Source: Dinochytrium kinnereticum (Eukaryota; Chytridiomycota; Chytridiomycetes; Chytridiales; Chytridiaceae). From it: 56,257 bases of DNA. Below are positions 49,829-56,257 of this stretch, piece after piece. Every line of letters starts with the position of its first letter. Position 1 is the stretch's first letter. A program made the translations under genes and the position numbers. The stretch lies in the NCBI GenBank assembly GCA_027604005.1, contig JADGJT010000098.1, forward strand, positions 9,146-65,402. The letters run 5' to 3'. Below the pieces are notes generated by a model. That model did no database searches, was not told the origin of the DNA, and worked only from the letters and a program-made list of their open reading frames with translations.

Positions 49829-52479
49829 TTAAACAGGAACCGCAACACCGGCCAAAAAATTCAAAGCCCTAACAGCTTCAACCGCATCCTCCCCCTCCCC
49901 CCTCCCCTTCCACCCTGCCTTCCTAAACTTCCCTTCCCTGCCCCCTTCTCCCCAACACCCCTTCCTCTCTACCCTCCTCCCATCTTCTTCCGCCGGCCCC
50001 ACGCCAACCGTTAAAAACCTCGACGACGAAACCGACGTCAACAACCCCCCACCGACCACCCGTCTCGCCTCCTCGTAAGCAGCGTACCCGTAAACATCGA
50101 GCGACACGACCTTCAACGCGGGTTGGTAGATGTGTTTCAGGAGGTGGGTTGTTAGGTTTGGGTGGTTGTGTTTGAGGGTTGTTTGGAGGGTTGTGTGGAG
50201 GGTTTGGCTGTGTAAGGGGGGTTGGGGGGTTGTTGGAGTGTGGGTTGGGAGGGAGGATGAACGCGGGTGGAGGGGGTCTGTGAGGGAGGGGTTTGGTTGG
50301 GAAAAGGTTTTGGGGAGAGATGAGGAGCGGTGAAAGTTTTTGTTGGGGTGGTTGGATGGGGGTGGGTTGTGATGGTCGAGAGGGTTGTTTGGAGGATCGT
50401 TTGTGTGGAGAGACAAAGGTCTGTGATGTTGGAATGGGATGTCGATTTGAAGGGATGAAGTGCGATAGTCATTTTGGTCGTAAAGAAAATCGTCAATAAT
50501 ATGGAGAGACGAGGATCGGCGGAACGCAGTGTCGATTTTAAGGGATGAAGGACGGTGACTTGATGGATTGTTGACAGGATCATCCATAAAGAGAGATGAA
50601 GACCGGCGTAATTCAGCGTCGATTTCAAGCGATGAAGTTCGGTGATTCTTGACAGGATCGTCAACATGAAGAGACGAGGATCGGCGGAACGCGGTGTCGA
50701 TTTGACAGGATGAAGGACAGTGACGATGGCGAAGTCGGTTATTGATAATATCCTCAAAATGATGAAAAGTCAATGGTCTACATCGATACGCGTCATCGGG
50801 AACGTAATGACCGAACGACCTGAATCCCTCGTGTGGCACATCGCAAAACTCATCCAAAACCACCGTCGAGTGCCTCCTCAACCCATCATCACGGGACGCA
50901 ACCCTCTCCCAACCCCTCAATGACGTTGAGACAATCGCATCCCGCTCCCACGCCATCGACATCCCCCAAACATCCACCCTAGCATCAAACAAAGCAACCC
51001 ACCCAGCCTTCTCAACCTCTCTCCTTCCTCCCCCACTCTCCTTCACCCTCTTCATGGCATCCCCGCGAACTGCATCCACAATCAGCTGATAAGCCTCTAC
51101 GTGGCCATGTTGAGCGGCTTGATCCAGCGCTGGAATCCAGAGGGATGGGGATTGAGTGGTCGGTGGGGAAAGATGGGTCATGAAAAGTTTGAGGATGGGG
51201 AGATTGTTGGTTTTTGCGGCCCATGAGAGGGGGGATGGGGTTGGGATTGAAGGGGACTGGATGGTTGCGCCTGAGGAGAGGAGGAGGTGGATGAGAGGGA
51301 TGTGACCGCCTGATGTAGTTGGGTTTTAGTTTTTAAAAAGAGGGTTGGGGGTTGGGTATGGGTTAGTATTTTTTTCATTTTATAGTGTTCGTTTATCCTT
51401 TTAATCTGGGAGGGAGAGAAGAGTTGTTGAGGACGTACCGACGGTGGCAACAAATAATGCCACGTTGTTGTAGATGGTTGGACTGGCTCGAAACTCTTCA
51501 ATGAGGACTTGAGCGGCTTCCAAATTCCCAGAGACACACGCGGAGGCCAGTGGGGTGATTTGAATTTCGTCCCGAATGAATCTTGCCTCCTCGTCTTCCA
51601 CGATAGTTGGTCGATGCGAGGTGGGGTGGACAGCCTTATTTATTCATAAAAGGGAGAAGCAGAAGGGACTTAGAAACATGAATCACAGCGCGTAGTAAGA
51701 AAAACCAAGAAACACACTTTATCCTCCTCGCCATGATCCAACAGATTCAACCAGGACACCCCTGAGCAAGCAGACCAAGGGATGGCCGCGTCGACGGGGA
51801 CAGCGGTGCGTTTAAGAAGGTAGCGCAGACGCGATACATTTCCGTCCGAGGCGGCGGCGATGAGTGAGCGGAGGTCGTTTTCGGTGTTGTCGGGATGGAA
51901 GATGGGGTCTGCCAAACTGTTTTTGTTGAAAATAAAAATGAAATCAGAGATTTTGTTGGGAACCAGTCGATCGGGAGAAGGGTTTGTTTGACCATGCCGT
52001 TTGGTAACGGACCAGAACGAGCTGGCAGTTGGGAGGTGCATGGGCGGAGGAGGGGAGGAGAGGAGGGGAGATGAAAGAGAAGGGTATGTGAACCTGACTG
52101 TCCTTGGGGGAATGATGACAGGGAGAGACCTCGCCAAGACTCCAACTTCCATCAGCACCTGAGAATGGGATGGCGAGCCTCTTCCGTCGTTTTTCTCCCC
52201 GTCCTCAGAGCCAGGGGTGGAGGAGGATGAGGTTGAGTTGACAGAGGCAGCAGATGGCCTCCTAGAGGTGTGTGAGAAGAAGAAGGAGGATGAGGAGGGG
52301 GTTGTGGTGGATTTGGTGGCGTGGATTGCTGGTGTTGCTCTGCTCTTTGGTGCTGTAACAGGAGTGGTAGCAGGAGATGTGGTGGAGGTGGAGTGTCGCT
52401 GATGATGTGGGAGGGCCGTTGAGGCAGGGGATGAGGTGGAGAGTGCAGGCATCCACCCAAAGAGCGATGCTGTGATCAT
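49829..52479 (-). CDS. ankyrin-repeat protein with internal Ser-rich repeats
   Basis: Four exons (minus strand), 52479-52094, 51916-51718, 51634-51439 and 51309-49829, give 753 residues. The first about 125 residues are Ser/Thr/Pro-rich. Ankyrin-type helices follow: SLIAAASDGNVSRLRYLLKR, TPLASACVSGNLEAAQVLIE, HIPLIHLLLSSG, PLSWAAKTNNLPILKLFM and ALDQAAQHGHVEAYQLIV. A low-complexity stretch comes next with about four units of a Ser-rich repeat (SSLxID.AFRRSSSLHxDDPV type), and a C-terminal region with a Tyr-rich helix (DVYGYAAYEEARRVV). The ankyrin region suggests a protein-binding role; nothing more specific can be said. The first intron (52093-51917, 177 bp) is a multiple of three without stops, so it could be retained in frame. 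Confidence 0.78.
50495..50720 (-). repeat. degenerate tandem repeat in the ankyrin gene
   Basis: About four copies of a roughly 60-90 bp unit encoding a Ser-rich motif (RRSSSLH.DDP). Visible on the plus strand as recurring gacgaggatcggcggaacgc and gtcgattt..agg.atgaag blocks. Spacing varies between copies. Confidence 0.7.
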
Positions 52480-53323
52480 TGTCGTTGTTCAGGTGTGTGA
52501 TGTCGGGTGTGGTGTGAGTGAGGGTGATGGAGTATTGAGTGAGTGAGTGAGGGTGAGAGGGAGGGTGAGGGAGGGTGAGTGAGGGTGAGTGGGTGAGAGG
52601 AGAGGAGAGATGAGTGTTGTTGTTGCAAGTGGAGGATGGATGGATGGATGGGGACAGAAATGGCGGAATTGTCATCATCATGCTGACAATTCTCCATTCC
52701 CACCAATGGGAGCAATTCATTCATTTGGTGGTTTGCTGTACTTTACTGCACTTGAACGGGTATGATGGGCCCACTGAACATCAAAAGGAAGAGAGAGCGA
52801 CGGAGAAGGAACGGGAGGCAGAAGCTGAGGTTGGATACTGGTGTGGCGGTGGGAGGGAGCAGTTCAGCAGGAGAACGCGAGCAGCTGGAAGAAAGCTCCA
52901 TTCCGCAAGGCGAGGGGGGGGGGGAAGGGGGATATCCGCATGCATGCAAGGTGAAATGAAAGGAGAGGGGGGCCAGCATGGACTCATTCCGCACGGGCTC
53001 AAGCGATGTAGGCGTGACGAGCAATCAGAGGTTGTCATCGGCCAAATGCTCGTCCATCTTCCGTTTCGTCTGCTCATGACAAATCAACTTGAAATCAACA
53101 CACACAACTCTCTCTCTGGTCACTCAGCACTGCGTCCTCATCCCCTTCCCCAACCCCTGCATACGCACCTCGCGGCAGCTGCTTGCCTGCTACCTGCACA
53201 CAGCAACTCTCTTCTTCCTTCTTCTTCGTCCTTCTCCTTCACCTTTTGTTTGATCTTTCATCCTCTCAGCCAAAAAAAAGTTTCATCTGGAGTAATTTAC
53301 AGGATAACAACACTTCATACTTA
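52480..53323. other. divergent intergenic region with minisatellite
   Basis: 844 bp between the ankyrin gene and RIB1. A degenerate GTGAGGGA-type minisatellite lies at about 52536-52610 and a GATG run at about 52632-52650. The frame upstream of RIB1 is open back to a CTG at 53183 and would encode a hydrophobic N-terminus, but it lacks an ATG. Confidence 0.55.
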
Positions 53324-54919
53324 ATGCCATCACTTGCAGAGCCTTCATCTCCCTCCTCAACAGCAACCCCCGCCCCCACACCATCGCACCCCACCACAAT
53401 GCAATCACCAGATGCTCAAAAACTACCCCCTCCCGCCCCGCAGGCCACGCTTCAAATCGAGACCCCATCCGTGGTCCCCATGATCGTGCAATGCCATCAG
53501 CTTCACGGAAATGCCACCAGACGACCCTCCGCCCCTCCTGTGCCCCTGCAAGCTCCCTCAACAACCGCAAGATTGGCCGCTTCACCTTGTCCGGCTGATC
53601 CAGCATTGCTGCAACGGATCTCGGTGCTCGGCTTCTTTGGCCACACGCTTCACATTGCCCCCCACCCGCCTTCTCCCCCGCCTTCGGAGGAGGGCGATGA
53701 GGGGGTGAAGGTTGCTCAGATGAGCTCCTCTGTGGGAGAGGATGCGAAAAGGGGTGGATCGCCGGTGACGGCAACGCTGAAGATTGCTGAGAAGCTGCCA
53801 AATGGAAGACATCTTTTCCCAACCCCCGATTCCATTCTTCAATCCCACACTACGACGGTTCCACTCCCCTCATCTCCTCTCACCGTCCAATGCGAGGTCA
53901 GGACTCGTATCCCGTCGGAGTGGGGAGGAGAACCGCAGCTGCTGCTTTACACAAACTCGCATGATGCTGAGGAGCATCTGGCCATTGTTTATGGTCCCAC
54001 CCCGCTTCGAAGCTTGACCTTGGATAGGGTTCGTGAAGGGGATACGGAGGCTGAGAGGGCTGTGCGTGGGGCTAGACCTGTTTCGGTTGGGGAGGCGCTG
54101 GAGTGTGATCGGGAGGGGAGGAGGGGGGTTGTGACGGAGGGGGAGGAGCCGCCGTTGGCTAGAATTCATTCCTGTTGTTTTACGGGGGAGACGTTGGGGT
54201 CTGTCAGGTGTGATTGCAGGGAACAGCTTCAGGAGGCCATGAGGTTGATGGCGATTGAGGGAAGAGGGGTTATTCTTTATTTGAAGCAGGAGGGAAGGGG
54301 CATCGGGTTGAAGGAAAAGTTGAGGTGAGGTTCCTGGGGTTGTTTTGTCTCGTTTTGCTGTCACCTCGGCACCATCCGAAATCATCAACCACCATCCTCT
54401 TTATTTCAATCTCTCATCACTCAACAACCTTGTCATGTCATTTCTCCTTCTTCCACACTTTAACCAATCCTCCCCCTCCTCCCACTCAGAGCCTACAACC
54501 TCATCGACCTCGGCTACGACACAATGGAGGCAAACGTGATGCTTGGCCACCCCCCCGACGCCCGGGGCTACGAAATCGCCTCCGCCATCCTCCGCGACCT
54601 CACCATCTCCTCCGTCCGGCTCCTGACCAACAACCCCGACAAGCTCGCCTCGGTTGAACGCGGCGGCGTGACGGTCGCGGAGAGGGTGCCGATGGTGCCT
54701 TTGAGCTGGTCGAACTCGTCGTTGCTGTTGGATGGGGAGGGAAGCGCGGGGAGTGGGAGCGCCTCGCCTGTTGGTGCGGGGGGTGGAGTGTCGATGATGG
54801 ATCGGGATGAGTACCTGGTTGCGAAGGTGAAGAGGATGGGACATATTTTGGATATTCCGGAGAGGGTGTTGAGCGCGGTTGGGTTTGGGAAGGGGAGGGG
54901 GGAGGATGGGGTTGAGTGA
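53324..54919 (+). CDS. RIB1: GTP cyclohydrolase II
   Basis: Opens the imidazole ring of GTP, the first step of riboflavin synthesis. Two exons (53324-54324 and 54490-54919) give 476 residues. The catalytic domain (about residue 185 onward) shows [20 protein letters not shown], the zinc-binding HSCCFTGET...VRCDCREQL, the GTP-binding [23 protein letters not shown] split by the intron, [31 protein letters not shown] and the fungal-type end RVPMVPLSW. The about 180-residue N-terminal part is Pro/Ser-rich with a folded-looking stretch, longer than in yeast RIB1. The position before the zinc Cys is itself Cys (HSCC, usually HSEC). ATG 53324 is the first in-frame ATG; the next is 26 codons on. Confidence 0.95.
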
Positions 54920-55575
54920 GGGAGAGAGTGTGTTTTTTTTTTGGGGAGATGTTGGGTGGAGGTGGAATGGCCGTGGACTTGTTCTGCTCTTTGTTTGGTT
55001 TTTTTCTGCTTGTTTAATGGGATGCCCTTGGTCCGGGTCGGCTTTGTTTGTTTAGTTTGATTTTGTTGTTTTGTTTATTTTTTTTTTGAAGTTGATGGTT
55101 ATTTTCCTTTGCTAATCTTGTTTCTGTGGTCTCTGTTTACTGTTATCCTCTCCTTTCGTTTTCGAGGTCTTGTTTGAGGCGTCAATGGTAGTTTTGGACC
55201 CTTTTACAACTCTTAAAATATCCTCTCTTCCGCCATATCGTAAAGGTATTTTAGTTATAAAGTTGGGGAGTCGCCTGTTCTATCTGTTGGATGGATGGCT
55301 GATCGGCATGCTGTTTTAAACTGGTTGTGGGCGGATAAAGACGAATAAATAACGGTTCAAGTTGAGTCCAAGTTGGCTTGATGAAATTTTGATGGGTTGT
55401 TTTGGTTGAACTCTGGTGTGCATGCATTATTATTGACAGCCACAGCTGCTGTTTTGAAAAACATTTTGAGAGGCCCTCCCTGCCTGTCCTCTCCTTCTTC
55501 TTGCTAGGGATACTTAACAACAAGCGCTCCAGCATCGACCTGCCAGCGATCGTGAGAGAAGAGAAGAAGAACACG
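54920..55575. other. tandem intergenic spacer
   Basis: 656 bp after RIB1, GT-rich at first, then mixed. It holds the RIB1 3' UTR and the promoter of the next gene. The downstream reading frame is open back to about 55402, but its ATG there starts an unrelated-looking Cys-rich stretch, so 55576 was preferred. Confidence 0.5.
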
Positions 55576-56257
55576 ATGACCTCCGACATCCCACCCCCCT
55601 ACTACACCCCCCACGACCACAGCACCAGCAGCAGCACCATCACCACCCCACGCAACAGCGACCGCCTCTTCATCGGCAACAACGGCTACGTGTTCAGCCT
55701 GAACAAACGAACCGGCACGATCCTTTGGAAGGTCCCACTGAAAGGCACGGGGTTCAACCCAGTCTGGATCCAACCTGACCCTCAACGAAACACCTTGCTC
55801 GTTGGATCTGGTGTGAACCTGCGATGCATCTCCGCGGAGGATGGGAGTGAGGTTTATGAGAATCGGTTGAAGGGTATGGGGCTTGGAATGGTTGTTGTTG
55901 CTGATGGGCCTGGGGCGGCTTTTTCTAGAGGGGTTCGTGCGGGGAGGCTTTTGGAGGGGAAGGGTGGGGGTGGGGTTTTGGGGGATTTGGTGTTTGTGTG
56001 TAATGGGAATAGGGTTAGGGCGTTGAGGATTTCGGATGGGAAGGATGTTTGGGAGTTTCATCCTGGGGTTATGAAGAAGGGAAATGTTGGGGAGATGCTT
56101 GTTGAGGACGATCTGTTGTTTGTGACCTCTATGGGGAATGTGTTTGCTGTGGATGTTTTTACGGGGAGGCAGGTTTGTTTTTGACCTTTTCCTTATTTGT
56201 TTTTCTCGCTGGGTTCCGCCTTTTCCTTTTTTTTTCCGTCTTTCGTTGGTGGTGTTG
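55576..56257 (+). CDS. PQQ-type beta-propeller protein (3' partial)
   Basis: First exon 55576-56172, then a GTTTGT donor; the rest lies beyond the window. About 199 residues are visible. A short His/Ser/Thr-rich N-terminus is followed by repeated propeller blades: RLFIGNNGYVFSLNKRTGTI with LWKVPL, LLVGSGVNLRCISAEDGSEV, LVFVCNGNRVRALRISDGKD with VWEF, and LLFVTSMGNVFAVDVFTGRQ. Each has the hydrophobic-Gly...ALD..TG..W pattern of PQQ/quinoprotein-like repeats. No signal peptide or catalytic residues are visible in this part, so the function is not assignable. Confidence 0.8.

Noticed and set aside
53183..53323. Signal-peptide-like N-terminus for RIB1
   Set aside because: It would have to begin at CTG, and a secreted or ER form is not expected for GTP cyclohydrolase II.

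Overview
This window looks like nuclear DNA of a fungus, most likely an early-diverging (zoosporic, chytrid-like) one. The evidence is a fungal-type trifunctional TRP1 (glutaminase, indole-glycerol-phosphate synthase, PRA isomerase), a fungal RIB1, RNA-processing and cohesin genes with many short GT-AG introns (about 45-340 bp, with tiny exons down to 4 nt), compact spacing, and a bacterial-type (class II) HMG-CoA reductase. The chytrid placement is inference; the fungal placement is well supported. No tRNA, rRNA, transposon or CRISPR array was seen by eye. All exon boundaries were derived by hand from splice signals, frame and conserved motifs.

Layout. 0-12 kb: a 5'-truncated cyclic-nucleotide phosphodiesterase with a 4-nt exon (+), an RNF5/RNF185-like RING E3 ligase (-), a long coiled-coil protein (+), and an unrecognised membrane protein (-). 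12-20 kb: the splicing factor LUC7 (+), a small unknown basic protein (+), then TRP2 and TRP1 (+), separated by only 34 nt. 19.5-27.6 kb: an unrecognised charged protein (-) and a 1,267-residue class II HMG-CoA reductase with a long unknown C-terminal extension (-). 27.7-29.2 kb: a microsatellite-rich spacer. 29.2-35.4 kb: cohesin SMC3 (-), about 25 exons, with an assembly gap inside one intron and an unusual charged insertion before the ABC signature motif. 36-41 kb: YRA1/ALY mRNA-export adaptor (+) and a disordered protein with a C-terminal PB1-like domain (+). 41.7-49 kb: chorismate mutase ARO7 (-), divergent from a 1,641-residue ER-type SMP protein that also carries START-like and GOLD-like regions (+). 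49.8-56 kb: an ankyrin-repeat protein (-), GTP cyclohydrolase II RIB1 (+), and the start of a PQQ-type beta-propeller protein (+).

How the genes relate. TRP2 plus the glutaminase domain of TRP1 make anthranilate synthase. The rest of TRP1 does the PRA isomerase and IGP synthase steps. ARO7 competes for the same chorismate about 25 kb away. The other genes are mostly unrelated housekeeping functions. The two most unusual proteins both concern lipids: a predicted membrane-contact-site protein combining several lipid-transfer modules, and a soluble class II HMG-CoA reductase in what is otherwise a fungal gene set.
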